From assembly GCA_035529895.1 (NCBI GenBank), contig DATKVV010000012.1, forward strand, positions 1-26,099: a stretch of DNA of 26,099 nucleotides, in the 5' to 3' direction. This DNA is from JAUWKC01 sp035529895 (GTDB lineage Bacteria; Planctomycetota; Phycisphaerae; Sedimentisphaerales; Anaerobacaceae). Positions 8,926 through 16,400 of the stretch are shown here, in pieces. Under the pieces are notes generated by a model. It made no database searches and was not told where the DNA came from. It saw only the letters and a program-made list of their open reading frames with translations. The translations under genes and the position numbers were made by a program. Positions within the stretch are counted from its first letter, which is position 1; every line of letters begins with the position of its first letter.

Positions 8926-10286
8926 TGGAATAGCCCCCACCCATCCGACTCTTCCTCAATCAGAATGTCGTCCCTAAGCCAGCTTTCGTCGTCCAGTCCT
9001 TGCCCACTCTTAAGCTTTAACAAGTGCCCAAAGACAATAAGCGGTTTCTCATTTGAATGATCACCAAAGAATGTGCTATACGGAGTAAATGTCAGTTTAT
9101 GTTTCCACATTATTGTTTGTCCAAAGACAGCATTTTGTCTTTCAATCCGTTTGATCCCGGATAACAAATCCTCAGCGTATGGGTATATAGTCTTGCCATC
9201 GATAGTATAAACGTAATGAGGGATTATGGCTAAATACCACTTATTATTGATTCGCAAGAAATCGGCCCTCATTGCATTATGTCGATAATACGCTACTCTT
9301 GCTGTTTCCGGATTTCTGTGGCATGATACAACTTCACGTGATGTCCATGTACGCAGTGATTCGTAATGGTACTTCCATGATTTAGGCTCGCCTGAGTCGG
9401 ACCATCTTGCCGGAAAGAAAAAACACTGTTCTTCCTTCGAGTACCACAAATGCCTGATATGCATGTCAGCCCTTAATGTCTGATTCATGAGCCTAACGAA
9501 TTCTCTCTGAATATCGGGATCGTCCGAGTCCGACCATTCGTCAGTGCCAAATTCTTCGACAGAACCTCTGTCGCAAATTTGCGTCCATGGTTCTTCACGT
9601 AAGTCATAAACGCTTCTAACCATCTTTTCCGTGAGCAGCCAACCCGAGGGCAAGTTGACCCTGCCCTTCTTTGACCAATCAAAAATTTCTTCTGGGCTAC
9701 GATAATCAGTCGCAGCACTATAAATTGAGCGCGGAAAAGTTTCTACCTCAAGCAAATTGGAATACAGCGTCTCTTCATGTTCTGTGGCTGGCAAGTATGG
9801 CCCGATATCCTTGTGAACGGCCACTTTCATCAAGTCTAATGCTGCTGATGCGCTAAACCGTCTTGTTGCTTTGTCAAATACTACCTTCTTCTCGTTCCTT
9901 TTAGTTGAATCCGAAAACACCTCCTTGACGTTTGTCCAGTAAGCTTCCCTTCTATTCGGGCTAACTGCAATAAGGATAACTGGCGTATTGCTTCTCATCC
10001 AATAGTCGATGTCTCTTGCCTTGCATCTATATACGAAGCTCTCTGGGGTGTCACTAATCCATTCCTCTTCGGTCGCCTTCACTTGAACTTGTATGATGTT
10101 GTTGGTAGTTTCGCCCGTTGCAGGATCCCGAATTTCTATAATACCATCGATGCCAGACTCAAGACTCGCGTTCGTTGGATGCCAAACGAATCCCATCTCC
10201 AGCACAATTTGTTCTACTAAGTTTACACCTCGTTGTCCCGTAATCTGCTTAGGCGTAATCTGTTTGTATCTGCGCTTTTCTCTCAT
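8922..10286 (-). CDS. DUF4365 nuclease fused to APAZ domain, effector of a SPARDA-type Argonaute system
   Basis: This is the 454-residue toxic partner of the short Argonaute. Residues about 10-165 form a DUF4365-like PD-(D/E)xK nuclease fold: helix with Glu25 (VNLVEQIVLEMGF), Asp47 in SGIDGIIE, and Gln68-x-Lys70 in IQVQVKA. VILIAV and EAYW follow, as is usual in this family. The remainder (about 170-440) fits the APAZ region that stands in for Argonaute N, L1 and L2 domains; WYLAIIPHYVYTIDGK and FGHLLKLKSG are typical-looking strands. In characterised SPARDA systems this effector, called DREN-APAZ, degrades DNA and RNA after the complex meets its target, killing or arresting the infected cell. 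ATG 10286 starts the frame, with a weak AGAG ribosome site. The Argonaute gene follows with a four-base overlap. Family assignment is from pattern recognition, not a search. Confidence 0.87.
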   Translation of the reverse strand: MREKRRYKQITPKQITGQRGVNLVEQIVLEMGFVWHPTNASLESGIDGIIEIRDPATGETTNNIIQVQVKATEEEWISDTPESFVYRCKARDIDYWMRSNTPVILIAVSPNRREAYWTNVKEVFSDSTKRNEKKVVFDKATRRFSASAALDLMKVAVHKDIGPYLPATEHEETLYSNLLEVETFPRSIYSAATDYRSPEEIFDWSKKGRVNLPSGWLLTEKMVRSVYDLREEPWTQICDRGSVEEFGTDEWSDSDDPDIQREFVRLMNQTLRADMHIRHLWYSKEEQCFFFPARWSDSGEPKSWKYHYESLRTWTSREVVSCHRNPETARVAYYRHNAMRADFLRINNKWYLAIIPHYVYTIDGKTIYPYAEDLLSGIKRIERQNAVFGQTIMWKHKLTFTPYSTFFGDHSNEKPLIVFGHLLKLKSGQGLDDESWLRDDILIEEESDGWGLFQ

Positions 10287-10320
10287 TAGATATAGCTCTT
10301 TGGACTAGGCTTGCGGCCGC

Positions 10321-10339
10321 TTAAAGGTGTGCCCACCTT
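10321..10339. repeat. Flanking motif TTAAAGGTGT with small hairpin, upstream of the SPARDA operon
   Basis: TTAAAGGTGT at 10321-10330 is the inverted counterpart of 7407-7416. The match extends to TTAAAGGTGTSCCC. AAGGTG/CACCTT forms a six-base stem with a four-base loop (10324-10339). AGGCTTGCGG at 10307-10316 is also the inverse of 7313-7322. These lie in the predicted leader of the effector gene. Confidence 0.5.
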
Positions 10340-10437
10340 CTTCTTTCAAAGTATGCATAGTCACCTATTAAATCCGCGCAACGCCCGGTCTCAATTATTT
10401 GCTGCGTCTCCCTGATATATGCCTTCCCAATGGCCGC

Positions 10438-10466
10438 AATTTAGTCGTCTTTGGGCCTGTTGTCAA
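10438..10466 (-). promoter_or_regulatory. Candidate promoter of the SPARDA operon
   Basis: On the minus strand a perfect TTGACA (10466-10461) is followed after 17 bases by TAAATT (10443-10438). The start point would be near 10431, giving a leader of about 145 bases to ATG 10286 that includes the flanking motif. Apart from this the 10340-10600 stretch shows no gene. Confidence 0.52.
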
Positions 10467-10659
10467 CTGAAAAAACAGGGCTCAGCGTTCGTGCGTCGTA
10501 TTTCGTGAAGCGTGAAGCGCATCTGCCAGTAGAAGGCGTTCTTCGCAATTTTTCCCCAAATCTCTCTTTTCCGCTACAATAATCAACAATCCTTAATCAA
10601 TTATCACTTGATACCTTACCGCCCATTCCCCAAACCGTCAACCCTTTTTCCCCCAAAAA

Positions 10660-10790
10660 CCACCCATTTTGATTTTTGCGTTGCATTTTTGCATTTTGAT
10701 TTTTGAGATTTGCTTTCCCCTGACCCCTCTGCGCGTTCCGCAGTTTTGCACTTTGAGCTTTAGTTTTATACTTTGCACTTTTATCCGCCC
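10660..10790. repeat. AT-rich oligomer repeat (TTTTGATTTTTGCATTTT-like)
   Basis: Degenerate copies of TTTTTGC, ATTTTGATTTTTG and TTTTGCACTTT-like words follow one another. Open frames through it give Lys/Asn/Gln-rich strings that look like artefacts, not protein. It joins directly to the palindrome cluster that follows. Confidence 0.6.
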
Positions 10791-11151
10791 GCGGCGGACT
10801 TGTCCGCCTCCGGCGGATTAACTTTTCACATTTCCCCTTCGTCCCCGCAATTCTCAGGCGGGGATCCAGTTCCACCCCTCCCCCTCGCCCCCTCGGAGCA
10901 AAGCGCAGATCCGCCGAAGCCTCGCGCGAAGGCGGACACCCCCCTCACCCCCCACTCATCTACTATCCATCTACTCATTTACCCTCTTCGTCCCGCCAAC
11001 TTTTTCCTTTACTTCCAACCCCAAATCCTGTATAATACGCCCCCGTTGCCCGCCGTAGGCGGGCCGAGGGCTTGCCCCTTCCCTTTGGGGGGCGCCCATT
11101 ATAGCGGACTTGCCCGCCGGCGAAGATAAATACTTGTCCGCCTGTGGCGGA
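10784..11151. repeat. Cluster of small CCGCC-NNN-GGCGG palindromes
   Basis: Four short-loop palindromes are visible: 10784-10798 and 10803-10817 (TCCGCC, three bases, GGCGGA), 11048-11064 (GCCCGCC, GTA, GGCGGGC) and 11137-11151 (TCCGCC, TGT, GGCGGA). A longer-loop version lies at 10910-10936. CCCCGC/GCGGGG with a nine-base loop is at 10843-10863. No gene is credible here. Such palindromes look like dispersed miniature elements. Confidence 0.68.
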
Positions 11152-11155
11152 GACA

Positions 11156-11645
11156 TTTTATGTTGCATGGTGGCACGTTTTGAGGCAAGCCAGCCCAAGT
11201 CAAGAATAATCGTTAGGAAATCATCGATGCTGAACAACTATGAACAACTGGCAACTGTCAACGGTCAACTGCCTTCTCTCCTCTACACTTGTCGAGAACC
11301 CTCTACAAATTCGCCCTTTTTTGCAAAACAAACCCAATTTCCAAAAGGCTGTGATGAACCCAAAGTCTTATTCGACAAAGGCTTACAAAAAATGAAACCG
11401 CCTTCGACCCTGACCAAAACAAACCCAAACAAACCCAATTTGCTGGATACTCGAATGAACCTAAGTTCTGTTAAAAGAAAGTATTATGAAAATGAAGAAT
11501 CTTGCAGACGCGGGCAAAACAAACCCAATTTATGCCATAGGTATCAAACCCAATCTCAAACCCCGCACATACTCATTGAAACCCTTACGCTCAAAAACCC
11601 TCCAAACCCCCAACCCCTTGTACAAACCCAACTTTAGCGCAGACT
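11156..11645. repeat. Non-coding stretch with repeated AAACAAACCCAATTT motif
   Basis: CAAAACAAACCCAATTT occurs at 11324-11340 and 11515-11531. A doubled form runs through 11415-11441, and weaker variants (CAAACCCAA) occur near 11550 and 11630. The rightward open frame here (11110-11637) only reads the repeat as KPN-type peptides and has no convincing ribosome site. I treat the whole stretch as repeat-rich intergenic DNA. Confidence 0.55.
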
Positions 11646-11646
11646 G

Positions 11647-11832
11647 CTAATGTGGCTTTTGCCTCGGCTTAAAATCAATGCAACTCCCGTCCGCCCACCG
11701 GAAAACACCTTTTTTCTCACCTGTTTCATCGACAAAAGCCACTTCCGGGTTCATGCAGTCTCCCCACGCGTACCTGCCCTGGTTTGTGCTGACTTGCACG
11801 AAATACTCGCAGTTTTGACAGATATTTTCCAT
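11647..11832 (-). CDS. Small four-cysteine protein, probable zinc- or metal-binding
   Basis: I do not recognise a named family for this 61-residue protein. It has Cys5 and Cys8 in a CxxC near the start, then Cys26 in WGDCMNP and Cys51 in GSCIDFKPR. The pattern CxxCxYF...WGxCxNP...CxxFxPR is the kind seen in small metal-binding or rubredoxin-like bacterial proteins. ATG 11832 has an AGG three bases upstream and a GGAG further away. A promoter with perfect TTGACA lies about 60-90 bases upstream, which supports a real gene in an otherwise repeat-filled region. It stands alone, so its context gives no clue to its role. No signal peptide or membrane segment is seen. Confidence 0.62.
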   Translation of the reverse strand: MENICQNCEYFVQVSTNQGRYAWGDCMNPEVAFVDETGEKKGVFRWADGSCIDFKPRQKPH

Positions 11833-12579
11833 CGCCTACAGGTCTCCGTTACCGCATCGTTCTTTCAGGTGATCTCTATCCGCATACGGGAATCTTACCG
11901 GCCGCCAAACCACTCTGTCAAGAAAAATTCCTCAGAAAAAGCAAAATATCGTTTTTTTCTTCTTTGCTGCTTCACCCTTCATCCCACCAGAGACAACTCA
12001 AGAATCTCTGCCGCGCCCGATTCGATAACTCCCGCTTTACCCGATGCCAAATTTTGACATTTTTGCGTAACCCCCCACAACCAAAAATCCAAAAAAATGA
12101 AGATTTGTTTACTCCTTCTTTCGCCTCAACTTACGGCCGAACCATCCCCCCAAACTTACCCATTTTCGAAACAAATACGGAAGTCCGTCCGATTATGGAG
12201 GGCGATTCCCCTTTGCGGCTGGACAACGACCTACAAACCACGGGCCGCGAGCCACGCCGGCAGGCAGTACCATGGTCAGTTCGCAGCATTGAACTTCTGA
12301 CATTGAACCACTTCCCAACTGCCTCACTTGCCGAGATACGAGATGCGAACCACGAATACTCCAAAGGCGGTTTGCCGCCCCGAAATTTACAGACCAAACC
12401 CGCGGTCATCTCTGCAAACACGTCTTTACTCAATCGAAAAACGCCAATCCCAAATCACTCCTTGACTTTTGCCTCAAAATACGTCAAAGTAATGGCAAAT
12501 TCGGCACGGCGCCGCTATATATAAGCAAGAATGAGCCGAAGGGAATTAAACGAACCTCATCGAGGAGGTCCGAAGCTAA
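11833..12579. other. Gene-free stretch between the small protein and the DJ-1 gene
   Basis: Apart from the promoter at 11892-11921, I see nothing convincing. The rightward frame 11964-12524 lacks recognisable sequence, a ribosome site and protein-like composition. TATATATA at about 12516-12523 upstream of the DJ-1 gene may be a -10 element, but no good -35 accompanies it. Confidence 0.5.
11892..11921 (-). promoter_or_regulatory. Sigma70-like promoter of the small four-cysteine gene
   Basis: On the minus strand perfect TTGACA (11921-11916), an 18-base spacer, then TAAGAT (11897-11892). The leader to ATG 11832 would be about 50 bases. Confidence 0.58.
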
Positions 12580-13248
12580 ATGAAATTCAATCGCCGTCAA
12601 ATCTGCCAGCTCCTCGCTGCCGGCCCCGCCGCCCTCGCTCTACTGAAAGACCCGCTATCCGCCAAGGAGACCAAAACTATGCCAAAAGTACTTTTACCCA
12701 TCGGAGACGGCTCCGAAGTCCTCGACACCCTGTACGCGTACTACCGCATCGCCGAGGACGACTTCGAAGTGGTCGTCACAGGTCCCGAAACCCGTTATTA
12801 CCATCTCGTCGTACACGAAATCCCGCCCAACTCCGACGTGCCGTGGGACATCACCCGCGAGCTCCCCGGCTACCATCTAAAAGCCGAAATCGCCTTCAAA
12901 GATGTCAACCCGCGCGACTACGCCGGCCTCTACGTCTCCGGCGGACGAGCGCCCGAATACCTCCGCTACGACAAGGACCTTCTGCGCATCACCCGCCACT
13001 TCTTCGAGGCCAACAAGCCCGTCGCAGCCCTCTGTCACGGCGTCGAAATTCTCAGCGCCTCCGGCGTCATGACCGGCCGAAAAGCCACCACCATCCCCAA
13101 GTGCGCGCTCGACGTCGAGCAGGGCGGCGCCAAATACATCGCCACCCCTTGCATCGTTGACGGCAACCTCGTTACCGCCCGCGGGAAAAAAGACCTCTCA
13201 CTGCTGCTGAAAAACTTCATGAAAATGCTGAACGCCGCAAAAAAATAA
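12580..13248 (+). CDS. DJ-1/PfpI family protein with optional N-terminal export signal
   Basis: This is a member of the class I glutamine-amidotransferase-like DJ-1/PfpI superfamily, whose members act as proteases, glyoxalases, deglycases or stress proteins. The nucleophile elbow is AALCHGVEIL with Cys152 and His153. The conserved acidic residue is Glu46 in GDGSEVLDT, and YVSGGRAPEYLR is the usual glycine-rich loop. Two starts are credible. ATG 12580 follows AGGAGGT and adds about 33 residues with RRQ and a hydrophobic run, resembling a Tat or Sec signal. ATG 12679 follows AAGGAG and gives a cytosolic protein starting MPKVLLPIGDG, a standard family N-terminus. I list the longer form because its ribosome site is stronger. 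The exact substrate cannot be told. No operon partner is adjacent. Confidence 0.9.
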   Translation: MKFNRRQICQLLAAGPAALALLKDPLSAKETKTMPKVLLPIGDGSEVLDTLYAYYRIAEDDFEVVVTGPETRYYHLVVHEIPPNSDVPWDITRELPGYHLKAEIAFKDVNPRDYAGLYVSGGRAPEYLRYDKDLLRITRHFFEANKPVAALCHGVEILSASGVMTGRKATTIPKCALDVEQGGAKYIATPCIVDGNLVTARGKKDLSLLLKNFMKMLNAAKK

Positions 13249-13334
13249 CCGGCGTTTGACCCTATGACAGCCTCGTACGGAGGCGAAGGCGCGGCTATCA
13301 CAAATTCAACTTATGGTTGTTTTCCCGTCCGGTC

Positions 13335-13363
13335 TTGCTTCTTGAGGCGAGAGTTGGTATACT
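13335..13363 (+). promoter_or_regulatory. Candidate promoter of the large exported protein
   Basis: TTGCTT (13335-13340), a 17-base spacer and TATACT (13358-13363). The -10 matches five of six consensus bases and the -35 only the TTG. The leader to ATG 13485 would be about 115 bases and includes the palindrome at 13449-13469. Confidence 0.42.
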
Positions 13364-13448
13364 CATATAGCACACCCGAGAGGCTCAAAACGGCGTTAGG
13401 ACAAGATTACCAAGGCTATTATTCTTGTGTAACTGTGTTCGCCTGATT

Positions 13449-13469
13449 CACTTATGAATTTCATAAGTG
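13449..13469. promoter_or_regulatory. Perfect 9-bp inverted repeat just before the large exported protein gene
   Basis: CACTTATGA, ATT, TCATAAGTG. The right arm ends about 15 bases before the start codon, next to the GAGGT ribosome site, so it could be an operator or an RNA hairpin that limits translation. Confidence 0.45.
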
Positions 13470-13484
13470 TGAGGTAGCAGTGTG

Positions 13485-16400
13485 ATGTCCAGGAAAGTAG
13501 TGTGGTTCGTGTGTCTTCTTGCGGGGGGTTTGGTTAATGCTGCTTCCGCAGCTACCTGGACCAACGCAGAGCCGAGCGATGACTCCTGGTGCACGCCCGG
13601 CAACTGGGAACCTCCCGGCCCGCCCGGCCCGGCAGACACGGCGGTCATCAGTACGCCCGCGCGCGGCCCGGTCGTCGATTGCTACGCAGACGTCAATAAC
13701 ATAAACGGGCCTATGTGGGGCGTAAGCACCAGCCAGGTCATGGATATTGTCGGCGGAATGGTTGGTGTCCGACGCGAGTGGAATTGGAGCACCGGCACCG
13801 GAACAGCCACAATTAACATAAATGGAATTTCTGATATCATCGTCAACAGGGGCTGGTGGCGCGCACCCAACAGAGGAACAGGCGTCATTAACATAACCGG
13901 CGACCCCGCTATCTATATCAACGGCGAGTGGAGGGGCGCCGACGGAAGCGGGTCATGGTTTGAAGTGAACATCGGCAGCGGCTACGTCTGGACCCAGAGT
14001 CTCAAATTCGGCGACGACGGGAACGGCCGGCTTAATATGACCGGCGGCATCATCGATATTACCGGCGACTTAAAAGCGACCTGCCGGCCGCTGGATTCAA
14101 ACGTCGCAATCAACATATCTGCCGGCAGCATATACGCCAACAACCTCCTGCTGCCCTGGGCAGAAGTCGGCAGTACCGCCCAGGGAACGGCTTCTCTCAA
14201 AATGTTGGGCGGCTTCCTGTCGGTCGCCAACGAATTCAAGGCGCCGGGGCAGATTACAGGAAAATCGAACATATACCTGCATGGGGGCCTGATTGAGTGC
14301 GGTTCATTCACCCACGCCGGTGCAGCTTACAGCATGGATATAACCGAGGGTATATTGACAATCAGCGGAGATGTCACCGCCGAAATTAACAATGATATTG
14401 CCGCAGGCCATATTACCGCCTACGGCGGCGAAGGCACGGTGAACGTCGAGCTGAGCGCCGGCAATACGGTGGTAACCGCTTCGGCGCCCGACCCGAACAT
14501 CGCTTCTAATCCAAGCCCCCCCGACGGCGGAACCGTCTACGGCCTGCAGGCGACGTTTGCCTGGTCGGCGGGTATTAATGCTCTCAAACATGACGTATAC
14601 CTCGGCGCCGATTTTGACGATGTCAACAATGCGCACGACCCTAATATCCTGCCAGGCAGGGGCCGCTGTGACGCCAACAGTTACCAGGCAGCCGGCCTCG
14701 AACCGGACAAGACTTACTACTGGAGAATTGATGAGGTCAACGCGCCAAGAATATGGAAAGGCAAAATCTGGAGTTTCACTACTGTCCAGACATACACAAA
14801 CTCCCTCGGAATGCTCTTTGTCCGAATCCCGCCGGGCACCTTCACAATGGGACAGGGCGACGGGCACCGAATTCAGGACAGCGGAACACTGGATTACGAT
14901 GAGCAGCCGGAACATACCGTCAAAATCAGCAAGCCATTCTACATCCTGGCGACCAGGGTCGCCGACGAGCATTACCAGCAGTCCGGACTGCCGGGTTCGG
15001 CTTCGGATGTAAGCTGGGACGACGCGAACAACTTTGCCGCGTGGCTGGGCGGCCTCGAAGGCAAAACATACCGCCTGCCAACCGAGGCCGAATGGGAATA
15101 CGTCTGCAACAACCACAGCATGGTACAGGACATGAACAGCAGGCAATGGGTTCAGGACTGGCATGGTCTGTACGGCCACAACGCGCTTCTGGACCCCGCC
15201 GGTCCGGCCAACGGCATTGTCAAAGTGATTCGTGCCGACGGTCAGAACCGCCGGTCCCTGCCCACGAATGCAAGGTACGAGCCCTGGCAGCTTCCTGAGG
15301 CAGGTCCATGCGGTTTCCGGCTGGTCCTCGAGGATGAGCCGCCTCAAAAGCGCGATGTCCCGGCCGGGCCGTTCTGCCAGGCGGCCGTCAAGCAAAACAC
15401 CGCCGTCGCCCTGCAGGGCCCGGACGCAAATATTCCGTACTTCACCGTGCGCTTCGCGCTGCCGATTCCACCGGACAATACCACGGACGGCATCGCGTCC
15501 CTGTTGGGCTGCGACCCCACAGTGACACATCATAATCATTCTCCCGGATTCGAGGTCATGCCCAATGGCGACGCTTTAGCCGTCTGGTTCACCGGCGGCA
15601 GCGAGGTCGGCCCGGAAGTCAGATTCGTTCAGGCCCGTCTTCGTTACGGCAGCGACCAGTGGGACATGCCGGAACTGTTCTACGACATGAAGAATATGAG
15701 CACCACAAGCGGCCTGCTCTGGACCGAAAGTGACGGGGCCGTTCGCTTCTTCGGCGGCGGCCGCATCGACGGCAAGGAGCGCCGACCATTCGTTATGGCC
15801 GTATCGGACGACAGCGGGGCCGCCTGGACGCTCAAACGTCCGTATTTTCCGATACCGGCAGTGGATTTCGAGGCGCAGCCTGTGGTGAATGCCTGGCGGC
15901 AGGACAGCAATACGCTCTACACCGTCACCGACGGCGGCGGCGCAGACAGCGTTGTCTGGCGAAGCGCCGACAACGGTGTCACCTGGTACGATATGGGCGG
16001 GCGAACCAACGGCCGGCACTCGACAATCCTTCCCATCGGCGATTCCGGTACACTGCTTTCCTATGGCGGCAAGAGCAGCAATATCGACGGCTGGATGCCG
16101 TACTGCAAATCCTACGACTGGGGCGCAACCTGGCCCGAAAGCGGCCCGGCGCCTTTTGCGGTTCTGGGCGGCAATCAAAGGCCCTGCATGACCCGACTGG
16201 CCAACGGAAAGCTGGTCTTTATATGCGACTGCCAGAGAAAGGGCGACAATTACCAGCCGCCCGGCTGGACCCACGGTTACGGATGTTTGATAGCAATTTC
16301 CGCGAACGACGGAGTGACATGGTACTTCAAGAAATTCCCCGTTACTCTGCCGCACGAGTCCGACAGGCAATACGGGACCCTGGGTTACTCGACCGTTCGC

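Noticed and set aside
10597..10875. Leftward Lys/Asn/Gln-rich 92-residue frame
   Set aside because: Encoded entirely by the AT-rich oligomer repeat and palindromes; not protein-like.
11324..11560. Possible CRISPR array
   Set aside because: Repeat units are short (about 15-17 bases), unevenly spaced and partly doubled, and no cas genes are present.
11110..11637. Rightward 175-residue frame with KPN-type repeats
   Set aside because: It translates the AAACAAACCCAATTT repeat; no start signal or domain.
12462..12523. Promoter for the DJ-1 gene from TTGACT and TATATA
   Set aside because: The two elements are about 48 bases apart, far from the needed 16-18.
11964..12524. Rightward 186-residue open frame
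   Set aside because: No ribosome site, no recognisable motif, and composition typical of translated intergenic DNA.
12531..13160. Arg/Pro-rich rightward frame
   Set aside because: Out-of-frame shadow of the DJ-1/PfpI gene, which has clear motifs and ribosome sites.
14304..15539. Long leftward frame of 411 residues
   Set aside because: Antisense to the mosaic protein, whose modules are recognisable. Long antisense frames are expected in GC-rich coding DNA.
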